From JAHTBL01 sp038532735 (lineage in GTDB: Bacteria; Pseudomonadota; Alphaproteobacteria; Rhodobacterales; Rhodobacteraceae): a stretch of 64,000 bases of DNA. The position numbers were made by a program, and so were the translations under genes. The notes below the pieces were generated by a model. The model searched no databases. It was not told the DNA's origin and saw only the letters and a list, made by a program, of their open reading frames with translations. The stretch lies in the NCBI GenBank assembly GCA_038532735.1, contig JBCBAC010000005.1, forward strand, positions 124,001 to 188,000, in the 5' to 3' direction. The number at the start of each line of letters is the position of its first letter. Position 1 is the stretch's first letter. Below, one piece after another: positions 32,130 through 41,140 of this stretch.

Positions 32130-34073
32130 TCACTCGCTGTCTTTTTCGCCCTTGAAGCCGATTTGCGACAGCAAAGCGTCAAACGCGCTGCGTTCATCCT
32201 TGTCCATCTTGGCCCCGTTCGGGCCGGTCTCATATTCCGTGCTGTCGTCACCTTTGATGCGACCTGCCGCATTCACAGCCTCAGCAGCTTGGCTCAAACG
32301 CCATGTCAGGCCTTCATCCGCAACGCCGGACAGGTCTTCCATTGCCTCGGAAATCTCTCGTGCCGCACCCCGTTTTGCATCCAGTTTGGCCAAAGCCTCT
32401 GCCACGCACAGGGTGGCGATGTCGATGTCTCCGGGCGCGCGAACCGGCGGCGCTATGGCGACGTGGGGCTGGCTGAGCAGCTTTTCAAGGGCGGATGTTC
32501 CCAGTTCCTGCTCGATCGCGGATAAATCCGCGTCATGGGTCAATATGGCGCCCCGGATCGCAGCGTGATCGGGGGTGAGGCAGTCCAGATCGGCGAGCTG
32601 ATCTTCGAATTCAGGCAGGATGGAGGGGTTTTTCAGGAGCGTGGCGAGGATCACGGCCTCGGACAGATGATCCTCAATCGCGCCATCCGAGGCAGCCAGG
32701 ATCGACGCTTTGGTGCCCGGCATCGGCGTTTGGGGCGGCTGCCATTTCCCTTTGACCCCGGCGTAGCTGCGGGTTTGCGGCGCGCGTCTGGGATTAAAAA
32801 GCTCCCACCGCAGGCGCTTGATCTCGTCGCCGTAGTGCTGGCGGATCGAAGGGTCTTTGATCGTCTTGATCTGATTGCGCAGCGTCTTGTCGAGCGCCGC
32901 CTTTCGTTCGGGGCTGTCGAAGATCTTGCCGTCTGTCTCGCGCTGCCACAGCAGATGGACCATCGGGATCGCGTTATCGAGAAGCGCCTGCATCGCCCCT
33001 GCCCCTTGCGCGCGGATCAGATCATCAGGGTCCTGGCCTTCGGGCATGATCGCAAAGCGCAAGGATTGTCCGGCTTCCAGCAACGGCAGCGCTAGATCAA
33101 TCACCCGCATCGCGGCGCGTAGACCAGCCTTGTCGCCGTCCAGCGCAATGATCGGCTCGGGTGAGATGCGCCAGAGCATCTGAAGCTGGTTTTCGGTCAC
33201 GGCTGTACCGAGGGGTGCGACGGTTGCACCGAAGCCTGCCTCGCTCAGCGCGATGACATCCATATAGCCTTCGGCGACGATCAGAGGCGCCCCCTTGCCT
33301 GCAGCTTCGCGGGCGGGACCATGGTTATATAGGCTGCGGCCTTTGTCAAAAAGCTCCGTCTCGGGCGAGTTCAGGTATTTCGCCCGCGCGTTCGGGTCCA
33401 TCGCGCGGCCGCCAAGGCCAATGCAGCGCCCCCGCGCGTCGCGAATGGGAAACAGAATGCGCCCGCGGAACCGGTCGTAGGGCGCGCCGCCGTCATCAGG
33501 GCGTGCGCAAAGCCCGGCATCCACGATCAAGTCGGGCGATACGCCCTTGCCCGTCAGATGCTGGAAAATGCCCTGCCGCGCATCGGGCGCGTAACCCATG
33601 TCAAACCGCGCTTGCGCCTCATCCGAAAGGCCCCGCCCCTCAAGATACTCGCGCGCAGGAGCGGCCCCGGCGGTCTTGAGCTGCAACCGGTAATATTGCA
33701 CGGCCTGCTCCATCACCTGCGCTAATTCGGTGCGCTTATCGGCCTTCTCCTGCGCTTTCGGATCGCGGGCGGGCATGGTCATGCCGGCCTCTTGGGCCAG
33801 CAGCTCCACCGCTTCCATGAAGCCCATATTCTCGCTCTCGCGCACGAAAGTGATCGCGTCGCCTTTGGCGTGGCAGCCGAAGCAATAATAGAATCCCTTG
33901 CGGTCATCGACATGGAAACTGGCGGATTTTTCCTGATGAAACGGGCATGGCGCCCACATATCGCCCTTGCCCTGATTGGATTTCCGTTGGTCCCACATGA
34001 CCTTACGTCCCACCACCTGGCTCAGCGAGGTGCGGGTGCGCAATTCATCCAGAAATCCGGGTGGCAGGCTCAT
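32130..34073 (-). CDS. dnaG: DNA primase
   Basis: Makes RNA primers for replication. The 647 residues start with the zinc-binding domain (CPFHQEK and YYCFGCHAKGD, about residues 42-66). The RNA polymerase domain follows, with the TOPRIM core (ERYMD-like VAEGYMDVIALSEAG and ALDGDKAGLRA), and then a helical C-terminal DnaB-binding region. Length and order are normal. 152 bases separate it from rpoD downstream on the same strand. Confidence 0.96.
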   Translation of the reverse strand: MSLPPGFLDELRTRTSLSQVVGRKVMWDQRKSNQGKGDMWAPCPFHQEKSASFHVDDRKGFYYCFGCHAKGDAITFVRESENMGFMEAVELLAQEAGMTMPARDPKAQEKADKRTELAQVMEQAVQYYRLQLKTAGAAPAREYLEGRGLSDEAQARFDMGYAPDARQGIFQHLTGKGVSPDLIVDAGLCARPDDGGAPYDRFRGRILFPIRDARGRCIGLGGRAMDPNARAKYLNSPETELFDKGRSLYNHGPAREAAGKGAPLIVAEGYMDVIALSEAGFGATVAPLGTAVTENQLQMLWRISPEPIIALDGDKAGLRAAMRVIDLALPLLEAGQSLRFAIMPEGQDPDDLIRAQGAGAMQALLDNAIPMVHLLWQRETDGKIFDSPERKAALDKTLRNQIKTIKDPSIRQHYGDEIKRLRWELFNPRRAPQTRSYAGVKGKWQPPQTPMPGTKASILAASDGAIEDHLSEAVILATLLKNPSILPEFEDQLADLDCLTPDHAAIRGAILTHDADLSAIEQELGTSALEKLLSQPHVAIAPPVRAPGDIDIATLCVAEALAKLDAKRGAAREISEAMEDLSGVADEGLTWRLSQAAEAVNAAGRIKGDDSTEYETGPNGAKMDKDERSAFDALLSQIGFKGEKDSE

Positions 34074-34116
34074 TACAAGAATATTGCTCCCGACCGTCAG
34101 AGAGTCGAGGGGGCCG

Positions 34117-34139
34117 GGCTTCTTTTGTCCCTAAATACC
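34117..34139 (-). repeat. 3'-end repeat element, divergent copy E
   Basis: On the minus strand GGTATTTAGGGACAAAAGAA corresponds to the core of copy A (GGATATTTAGACAAAGGTGA) with a one-base deletion and a few changes. It begins 13 bases after the soxG stop in the same orientation. No GC-rich hairpin precedes it. This is the least certain copy. Confidence 0.45.
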
Positions 34140-34151
34140 TAAACGCCGCAC

Positions 34152-34682
34152 TTAGCCGCGCGCGGCGACACCTGTCATGGCGCGCTCCAGATCATGCACG
34201 AGGGTCTTGGCCATCGACCGCATCGCCATCACTTCAAACCGGTCAGTGCCGGTCCGGGTCAGCACAACCGAGACATGCTGCACCAGCGTGCGCGCGATAT
34301 GCCCCCGCTTCATCGCACAGGTGTCGATGGGTGTGACGCGGGCCAGTGCATGCTCGACGCCGCTGCCCGCTATTTCAACGCAGCACCATGCGTCCGACTG
34401 ATCGGTCAGGGCCGCGCCCTCAACCTGAGGGACGACGCCCAGCATCAGCGCTTGGCCCCGCCCCGACCAGATCAGGCGCGCGTCTCCCTTTGCCGCGGTG
34501 CGATTGGGCGCGGGAAAGGCGGTGCCGTAGGCGGCTTTCAACGCATCCGACACGAGTTTCTCTTGACCACGTAACGGGCTGACAGAGGTGATCGGCCCCG
34601 TCTCGACCTCGCTCAGTGTCAGCGCGCCAATCGTCTTCGGCAAGAGCCCGTCGCCGGGCGTTTTGGCAATCAGTTTAACCAC
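34152..34682 (-). CDS. soxG: sarcosine oxidase subunit gamma
   Basis: Smallest-but-one subunit of heterotetrameric sarcosine oxidase, 176 residues, of the SoxG family. Recognisable are LRGQEKLVSDALKAAYGTAFP near the start and CVEIAGSGVEHALARVTPID in the middle. The GTG at 34680-34682 is chosen as start; it overlaps the end of soxA by eight bases, the usual coupling for this operon. Last gene of soxBDAG. Confidence 0.88.
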   Translation of the reverse strand: MVKLIAKTPGDGLLPKTIGALTLSEVETGPITSVSPLRGQEKLVSDALKAAYGTAFPAPNRTAAKGDARLIWSGRGQALMLGVVPQVEGAALTDQSDAWCCVEIAGSGVEHALARVTPIDTCAMKRGHIARTLVQHVSVVLTRTGTDRFEVMAMRSMAKTLVHDLERAMTGVAARG

Positions 34683-37605
34683 GCACGCGCCCTCCCTCAG
34701 GATCAAAGAAGACTGGGTCGCACACCTCGCACAACGTTTCGATCTTGCGCAGATGATCGACCATGCGCACCGTCTCCCCATGTCGGGCACGCCCGTTTCG
34801 CAGGTATGCAAGGCCCAGATAACTGCCCAGTGTTGGCGAGAACCCGACGGAGGTTGTGTAGCCCTGGCTGTTCACGCGGATCGCCTCTGCCTCCGCCTTA
34901 AAAAGATGCGCGCCAGCTGTGAGTTGCTTGATATTCCCAACGGGCTTGAGGCCAACAAGCTGTTCGCGATCTTCGCCCACCAAACCGGGACGCGCGGCCA
35001 TGACCTTGCCGATGCAGTCTTTCTTGGCCGAGACCATCCGCTCCATCCCGATATCGAATGCGGTGACGCGACCATGGATTTCGGCATGGGTGATAAACCC
35101 TTTCTCGATCCTGAGCACGTTGAGCGCCTCCATCCCGTAGGCCCCGCCGCCCAGCGCTTCGGCTTGCGCCACCAGCAATCTGAACAAGCTGTCGCCATAG
35201 CGTGCAGGCACGGCGACTTCGTAGGCATGCTCGCCGGAGAAGGAGATGCGGAAGAGCCGTCCTTTGATACCCGCAACGGTCGCGGGGCCGCAGGCCATGA
35301 AGGGCCAGGTCTCATCGGTGATCTCTTCCTCGATCAGCGCATTCAGCAGATCGCGCGATCTGGGACCAGCGACCGCGAATTGCGCCCATTGCTCGGTCAC
35401 CGAGATGAAGCTGACATCAAGCTCGGGTCGCAGCGCTTGGTGCACCCACTCCAGATGGCGCATGACCTGCCCTGCAGCGGCAGTGGTCGTGGTCATCACA
35501 TACTGGTTTTCGCCCAAACGCGCGGTAGTGCCGTCATCCATGACGTGACCATCCTCGCGCAGCATCAGGCCGTAGCGCGTCCGCCCGACCTTCAGCGTGG
35601 AGAACATGTTGGTGTAGACAAAATCCAGAAACGCGCCTGCATCCGGGCCCTGAATGTCGATTTTGCCGAGGGTGGAGACATCGCAGATGCCCACCGCTTC
35701 ACGCACCATTTTTACCTCACGGTCGCAGGATTGCCGCCACGTGGTTTCGCCCTGCGCGGGGAAATAGCTCGGGCGATACCAGAGCCCCGCCTCGATCATC
35801 GGCGCGCCTCGCGCGACGCTTGCAGCATGGGACGTGGTAAACCGCTGAGGCGCAAAACCGTAGCCCTGTGCGTCCTGCCCCATCGCGGCGATACTGACAG
35901 GCGAGTATGGAGGGCGGAAGGTTGTTGTGCCGGTCTCCGGTATCCCGCGCCCGGTGACATCGGCCAGAAGCGCCAGCGCATTCACATTGGAGTTCTTACC
36001 TTGATCGGTCGCCATCCCCTGCGTCGTATAGCGCTTCATATGCTCGACCGAGCGGAAATTTTCCTGCGCAGCGAGCTTGATGTCCTTGGTTGTCACATCG
36101 TTCTGGAAATCCAGCCACGCCCGACCCTTACCTTCGACGTACCAAAGCGGCGCAATGTTATAGGCCCCATCTTCGGCCTTGGGCGCTTTGGTGGCTTTCG
36201 CTTTCATGCCAAGCGCTTGCAGGGCGATCTTCGCGCTCTCAATACCAGAGCTCAGACAGGCCGCGGTCGACATATGCCCGGCAGCGGCTCCGGCAGGTGT
36301 CAGGCCGGGGATCGCGCCCTCCGACGGTACAAAGCTGAGGATATTTGGCTCCCAAACGGGCCGCCCATTCATATGGCAGGTCAAGTGAACTGACGGGTTC
36401 CAGCCGCCCGACATCGCCAGACAATCCGTCCGGATCGTGCGCTGGCCGCCTGCATGGCGCACGGTGATTTCATTGAGGCCAAGGCGGCCCTCTGTCGCGA
36501 TCACCTGCCCACCGGTATAAACGGGGAAATCGCCGTCGATCTGCGCATCGCCACGGCTGTCGATGATCCCGGCGACGTTTATCCCCGCCGCCGCAAGATC
36601 ACGCGCTGTGCGGTGCGCGTCGTCATTATTGCCGAACACCGTGACGGCTTTGCCGGGGGCCACGCCGTAGCGATTGAGGTAGGTGCGCACAGCACCCGCC
36701 GTCATAATGCCGGGGCGGTCGTTGTTTGGAAACGCGATGGGCCTTTCCAAAGCGCCCGCGCACAGCACGGCTTGCTTGGCCGCGATGCGCCAAAAGCACT
36801 CGAGCGGCAAATCCGCGTGACGGGATCTATGATGCCCCACCTTCTCCAGCGCGCCGTAGGTGCCCTGGTCATAAGCGCCTGTCACCGTCGTGCGCGGCAT
36901 GAGGCGGACGTTCTCCATCTGCGCCAGACGGTCAAGCATCCCGGCCGCCCAATCGGCACCGGGCTGTCCGTCAACTTCATGCGTTTCCGCGTTCAGACGC
37001 CCGCCCATGCGGCTGTCTTCATCTGCTAGTATGACATCCGCGCCCGCCTCTGCCGCTGTTAACGCGGCCATCAAACCGGCCGGACCCGAGCCAATCACCA
37101 ACACATCGCAGAACGCATAAGCCCGTTCATAGCGGTCCGGGTTGGTGGCACCTGAAAGCGCGCCGAGGCCCGCAGCCCGGCGGATAACGGGCTCATAGAG
37201 CTTCTCCCAAAAGCTGCGCGGCCACATGAAGGTCTTGTAATAGAAGCCTGCGCTCAGAACCGGTGACAGCAAATCGTTAACGCTCAGAATATCGCGCTCC
37301 AGCGAGGGCCAGGCGTTTTGCGGGCGCGCCTCAAGCCCCTCATAAATCTCCTGCACCGTGGCGCGCATATTGGGTTCTTGCCGCGCGCCTGAGCCGATGG
37401 TGACCAGCGCATTGGGCTCTTCGGACCCCGCGGTCAGAATGCCCCGCGGGCGGTGATACTTGAACGACCGCGCCACCAGCCGCACATTATTGGCCAGCAA
37501 GGCAGAGGCGAGTGTATCGCCTTCGAACCCGCTGTAGCTCTTGCCATCAAACTGGAACGACACTGCTTTGTCGCGGTTCACGAGACCTTTGCCATCGACC
37601 CTCAT
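34675..37605 (-). CDS. soxA: sarcosine oxidase subunit alpha
   Basis: Large subunit of the enzyme that turns sarcosine plus tetrahydrofolate into glycine, methylene-tetrahydrofolate and H2O2. The 976 residues have an N-terminal ferredoxin-like part (GDTLASALLANNVRLVARSF), an NAD/FAD-type fold (VLVIGSGPAGLMAALTAAEA) and a C-terminal folate-binding GcvT-like domain. The start MRVDGKGLVN overlaps the soxD stop by four bases; the open frame runs 30 codons further upstream inside soxD. Cytoplasmic. Confidence 0.94.
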   Translation of the reverse strand: MRVDGKGLVNRDKAVSFQFDGKSYSGFEGDTLASALLANNVRLVARSFKYHRPRGILTAGSEEPNALVTIGSGARQEPNMRATVQEIYEGLEARPQNAWPSLERDILSVNDLLSPVLSAGFYYKTFMWPRSFWEKLYEPVIRRAAGLGALSGATNPDRYERAYAFCDVLVIGSGPAGLMAALTAAEAGADVILADEDSRMGGRLNAETHEVDGQPGADWAAGMLDRLAQMENVRLMPRTTVTGAYDQGTYGALEKVGHHRSRHADLPLECFWRIAAKQAVLCAGALERPIAFPNNDRPGIMTAGAVRTYLNRYGVAPGKAVTVFGNNDDAHRTARDLAAAGINVAGIIDSRGDAQIDGDFPVYTGGQVIATEGRLGLNEITVRHAGGQRTIRTDCLAMSGGWNPSVHLTCHMNGRPVWEPNILSFVPSEGAIPGLTPAGAAAGHMSTAACLSSGIESAKIALQALGMKAKATKAPKAEDGAYNIAPLWYVEGKGRAWLDFQNDVTTKDIKLAAQENFRSVEHMKRYTTQGMATDQGKNSNVNALALLADVTGRGIPETGTTTFRPPYSPVSIAAMGQDAQGYGFAPQRFTTSHAASVARGAPMIEAGLWYRPSYFPAQGETTWRQSCDREVKMVREAVGICDVSTLGKIDIQGPDAGAFLDFVYTNMFSTLKVGRTRYGLMLREDGHVMDDGTTARLGENQYVMTTTTAAAGQVMRHLEWVHQALRPELDVSFISVTEQWAQFAVAGPRSRDLLNALIEEEITDETWPFMACGPATVAGIKGRLFRISFSGEHAYEVAVPARYGDSLFRLLVAQAEALGGGAYGMEALNVLRIEKGFITHAEIHGRVTAFDIGMERMVSAKKDCIGKVMAARPGLVGEDREQLVGLKPVGNIKQLTAGAHLFKAEAEAIRVNSQGYTTSVGFSPTLGSYLGLAYLRNGRARHGETVRMVDHLRKIETLCEVCDPVFFDPEGGRVRG

Positions 37606-37856
37606 GTCGCCACCAATTCGGTTTTGAGCACCGCGTGCGTGACCGTATCGCGCGTCACTTTCAGCCAAGCGCCACAGCCCGCTTCGTGAAACCACAAATC
37701 CTGCGTCTCACCAGCGGCATTGTCCCGCAAATGCAGATAGGCATCCCAGGCCTCTTCGCCGGCCTCGGGGGCCGGACGGGCCAACATCACAGCTTCACCT
37801 TGGTAATAAAACTCGCGGCGATCGCGTTCGCCACAAAGCGGGCATGTCAGCCTCAT
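37602..37856 (-). CDS. soxD: sarcosine oxidase subunit delta
   Basis: Zinc-binding delta subunit, 84 residues. MRLTCPLCGERDRREFYYQG supplies two cysteines, and WFHEAGCGAWL supplies the His and third Cys of the zinc site. Size and motifs are typical. It lies between soxB (11-base gap) and soxA (4-base overlap). Confidence 0.93.
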   Translation of the reverse strand: MRLTCPLCGERDRREFYYQGEAVMLARPAPEAGEEAWDAYLHLRDNAAGETQDLWFHEAGCGAWLKVTRDTVTHAVLKTELVAT

Positions 37857-37867
37857 GTCATGTCCCT

Positions 37868-39121
37868 CTAATGCAGATTGTGCTGGCTGCCGGTGCCTTC
37901 TTCATCCATCAGACCGCGCCCTGTGCGGAAACGGTCGAGGCGGAATTTGGCAGCCGATTCATGATGTTGGTCGGTCGCGATGAGATGCGCGAAGGAGTAG
38001 CCCGATCCGGGCACGGCCTTGAAGCCGCCATAACACCAGCCGCAATCGATATAGAGCCCTTCGGTCTCCGTCTTGTCGATGATGGGGGAGCCATCAGGCG
38101 TCATATCCATGATGCCGCCCCAGGACCGCAGCACGCGCGCCTTGCCGATCATCGGCATCAGCGTCATTGCGGCTTCCATCACATGTTCCTTCATCGGGAG
38201 GTTCCCGCGGCTGGCGTAAGAGCTGTAGAAATCAAGATCGCCCCCGAAGACCAGCCCGCCCTTATCGGATTGGCTGATGTAAAAATGCCCCATGCCGAAG
38301 CTAACCACATGGTCGATGCAGGGCTTGAGCCCCTCCGAGACAAACGCCTGCAGCACATGGCTTTCAATCGGCAAACGCATCCCCGCCATCGCGGCAACCT
38401 GGCCCGAGCGGCCCGCGACGACAATACCAACCTTCTTGGCCCGGATCGCGCCGCGTGTGGTCTGCACACCGCGCACCTTGCCATTCTCTATATCAATGCC
38501 GGTGACTTCGCAGTTCTGGATCAGATCGACGCCGCGCTGATCAGCCCCGCGCGCATAGCCCCAAGCTACCGCGTCATGACGCGCCGTGCCGCCACGCGGA
38601 TGCAAGAGCCCGCCATAGATCGGAAAACGCACATTGTCGAAATCAAGGTAAGGCAAGTGTTCGCGGACGCCCTCACGATCCAGCAAGACCGCGTCATCGC
38701 CCTGATTGATCATCGCATTGCCGCGCCGCACGAAGGCGTCACGTTGCCCGTCCGAATGAAACAGATTGATCAGGCCGCGCTGAGAATGCATCGCGTTGTA
38801 ATTGAGGTCCCGCTCCATACTTTCCCAGAGCTTCAGGGAATGGGAATAGAACTCCGAATTGCCCGGCAGGAAGTAGTTCGCGCGCACGATGGTCGTGTTA
38901 CGCCCGACATTGCCACCGCCCAGATAGCCCTTTTCCAGAACGGCGATGTTTTTCAGCCCATGGTTTTTGGCCAGATAATAGGCGGTCGACAGGCCATGCC
39001 CGCCACCACCAATAATGACGATGTCATATTCCGATTTCGGTTCAGGATTGCGCCAGACAGGCTTCCAGCCGCGATTGCCGAAAAGACCCTCTTTCAACAC
39101 CTGAAGCGCATTGTAGCGCAT
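37868..39121 (-). CDS. soxB: sarcosine oxidase subunit beta
   Basis: FAD subunit of sarcosine oxidase, 417 residues. The FAD-binding start YDIVIIGGGGHGLSTAYYLA lies near residue 32, with KGYLGGGNVGRNTTIVRANY after it, which is characteristic of SoxB. First gene of the four-gene operon. glyA and purU, often linked to this operon, are not adjacent here. A link with the MttB-family gene at 59604 (demethylation upstream in betaine breakdown) is an inference. Confidence 0.95.
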   Translation of the reverse strand: MRYNALQVLKEGLFGNRGWKPVWRNPEPKSEYDIVIIGGGGHGLSTAYYLAKNHGLKNIAVLEKGYLGGGNVGRNTTIVRANYFLPGNSEFYSHSLKLWESMERDLNYNAMHSQRGLINLFHSDGQRDAFVRRGNAMINQGDDAVLLDREGVREHLPYLDFDNVRFPIYGGLLHPRGGTARHDAVAWGYARGADQRGVDLIQNCEVTGIDIENGKVRGVQTTRGAIRAKKVGIVVAGRSGQVAAMAGMRLPIESHVLQAFVSEGLKPCIDHVVSFGMGHFYISQSDKGGLVFGGDLDFYSSYASRGNLPMKEHVMEAAMTLMPMIGKARVLRSWGGIMDMTPDGSPIIDKTETEGLYIDCGWCYGGFKAVPGSGYSFAHLIATDQHHESAAKFRLDRFRTGRGLMDEEGTGSQHNLH

Positions 39122-39228
39122 GTTTTTGTTCCCTGACTGTGGCTGGGCTCACTCAAGCAACATCAACGATCTGCCGCAAGTCCGCAGGCCGCTTTTCGAC
39201 ACGAGGACGCCTTGGAGCGACCCCCTGT

Positions 39229-39305
39229 CTTTCGCTTTTCTCAAATATCCAAAAAAGGACGCGGGGACGCAGTCCCCGCGCGAGGCGACGCGGGCGAAGC
39301 CCGCG
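39229..39305 (-). repeat. 3'-end repeat element, copy D, with two hairpins
   Basis: On the minus strand, two perfect GC stems (39289-39305, 7 pairs, and 39261-39279, 8 pairs, each with a 3-base loop) are followed by TCCTTTTTT and then the core GGATATTTGAGAAAAGCGAA (ends at 39229). It lies about 40 bases after the gdhA stop, in gdhA orientation, and fills much of the 225-base gap to soxB's start. The T-run after the stem could make it a working terminator. Confidence 0.7.
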
Positions 39306-39346
39306 GCGCAACACCTCTTCATGTTACTGTTCCTAAGCCTATCGCG

Positions 39347-40786
39347 CTAAATCCCCTTGGCGCGGTAGCTTTGTGCCACCTTGTCGATCGACACGAGATA
39401 GGCTGCCGTGCGCAAATCCGTCACATCTTCGCGTTCATGCCAAACGTCGCGCATCGACTGATATGCAATCCGCATCGTGTCATCGAGACCTGAGCGAACA
39501 AGTTCCAACTCATCTGCCCCTTTGAGGTACTTCGACTTGAAATCCGGCGTCATCGACCAGGCATCGCCCAGATGATCGGAAAGCCGCTCCAACTCGTCGA
39601 CCACCAGCTGGTGACGCGCTTCTTCCTGGCGGCGTTGCATGCGGCCGAAGCGGATATGGCTTAGGTTCTTTACCCACTCAAAATAGGACACGGTCACACC
39701 ACCTGCATTGGCATACATGTCCGGGATGATCACGCAGCCCTTCTCGCGCAGGATCTGGTCCGCACCAGCCGTTACCGGGCCATTTGCGGCCTCGATAACC
39801 AGCGGTGCTTTGATCCGGGCGGCATTGGCGAGGTTGATCACCCCTTCCAAGGCCGCGGGGATCAGGATGTCACAGTCATGCTCCAACACGCTGGCACCGT
39901 CGGGCACATATGTGCCAAAGGGGCTGCCTTCGACACCGCCGTGCCCTGCGATCCAGTCGCGCAGACCATCCACGTCGATCCCGGCCTCGTTCACAATGGC
40001 ACCGTCGCGTTCGATCACGCCCACGATCTTGGCGCCATCTTCTTCTGCCAGAAATTTTGCGGCGTGATAGCCCACGTTGCCAAGGCCTTGGACGACGATC
40101 TTTTTACCATCGAGCTTGCCGGTCATCCCGGCCATCTCCATATCGCGCTTGTCGCGGAAGAACTCGCGCAGCGCATATTGCACGCCGCGGCCCGTCGCTT
40201 CGACCCGACCATGAATGCCACCCGCATTCAGCGGCTTGCCAGTCACGCAGGCGCGCGCGTTGATATCGGTTGTGTTCATCCGCGCGTATTGATCGGCGAT
40301 CCAGGCCATCTCACGCTCGCCCGTGCCCATGTCGGGTGCAGGCACATTCTGGCTGGGATGGATCAGGTCACGCTTGGCCAATTCGTAAGCAAAGCGGCGG
40401 GTTATCAGCTCTAGCTCATGTTCTTCATACTCGCGCGGATCAATACAGAGCCCACCCTTTGAGCCACCAAACGGCGCCTCCACCAGCGCGCATTTATAAG
40501 TCATCAGCGCGGCGAGCGCTTCGACCTCGTCCTGATTGACGGATGGTGCGAACCGTATCCCGCCTTTCACCGGCTCCATATGTTCGGAATGGACCGAGCG
40601 ATAGCCGGTCAGCGTCACCACCTGTCCGCGCAACCGCACCCCAAAGCGCACGGTATAGGTCGCGTTGCAGACGCGAATTTTCTCTTCAAGCCCGGGAGGC
40701 AGGTCCATCAGCGCGACCGCGCGGTTGAACATCAGATCAACGGATTGGCGAAAGCTCGGCTCATTGACGGGTTTATTGTGGTTCAT
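39347..40786 (-). CDS. gdhA: glutamate dehydrogenase (Glu/Leu/Phe/Val dehydrogenase family)
   Basis: Interconverts glutamate and 2-oxoglutarate plus ammonia. The 479 residues contain VKGGIRFAPSVNQDEVEALA, the active-site lysine segment APFGGSKGGLCIDP, and the nucleotide-binding fold VVQGLGNVGYHAAKFL. Length fits the hexameric class. Coenzyme choice (NAD or NADP) cannot be read with certainty. It stands alone, followed by repeat copy D; it may assimilate or release nitrogen from the methylamine route encoded next door. Confidence 0.92.
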   Translation of the reverse strand: MNHNKPVNEPSFRQSVDLMFNRAVALMDLPPGLEEKIRVCNATYTVRFGVRLRGQVVTLTGYRSVHSEHMEPVKGGIRFAPSVNQDEVEALAALMTYKCALVEAPFGGSKGGLCIDPREYEEHELELITRRFAYELAKRDLIHPSQNVPAPDMGTGEREMAWIADQYARMNTTDINARACVTGKPLNAGGIHGRVEATGRGVQYALREFFRDKRDMEMAGMTGKLDGKKIVVQGLGNVGYHAAKFLAEEDGAKIVGVIERDGAIVNEAGIDVDGLRDWIAGHGGVEGSPFGTYVPDGASVLEHDCDILIPAALEGVINLANAARIKAPLVIEAANGPVTAGADQILREKGCVIIPDMYANAGGVTVSYFEWVKNLSHIRFGRMQRRQEEARHQLVVDELERLSDHLGDAWSMTPDFKSKYLKGADELELVRSGLDDTMRIAYQSMRDVWHEREDVTDLRTAAYLVSIDKVAQSYRAKGI

Positions 40787-41140
40787 GTCGGGGGCCTCCC
40801 TTGGTATCGAGGACGCGACTCAGATGGTGCGTCGCATTTGAGCCTAAGCCCGAAACGGTCACAAATTCATTAACCAAAGTCGCGGCAGCGCAGCATGAAA
40901 TCAGAACCTCGCGTCGACCCAAAAGCTCCGAATCGAACAGGTCTTCGCTGAGAGGAACAATTGTTTCGGGTCCGTGCACAGTTAACGTTTCAGTAATGTT
41001 TTGCTGCTCAAAAAGCGTTTAAACGCACGGATTTAGGGCGAATTTTGCCTTATTGACGCCGTTTTTTCGGATCAAACCCATCATTGATTTTCTCCGACTT
41101 GCGGAGACGTGCGCCTTGAGCGCAAGGGAAAGGGAATGAC
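40787..41140. other. 354-base divergent promoter region with a 12-base palindrome
   Basis: Region between gdhA and the Tad genes. The clearest element is GCGTTTAAACGC (41015-41026), a perfect 12-base palindrome about 115 bases before the TadG-like start. TTAACC and TTAACG (around 40870 and 40982) resemble CtrA half-sites but are not paired at the required 7-base spacing. No gene is seen. Confidence 0.45.
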
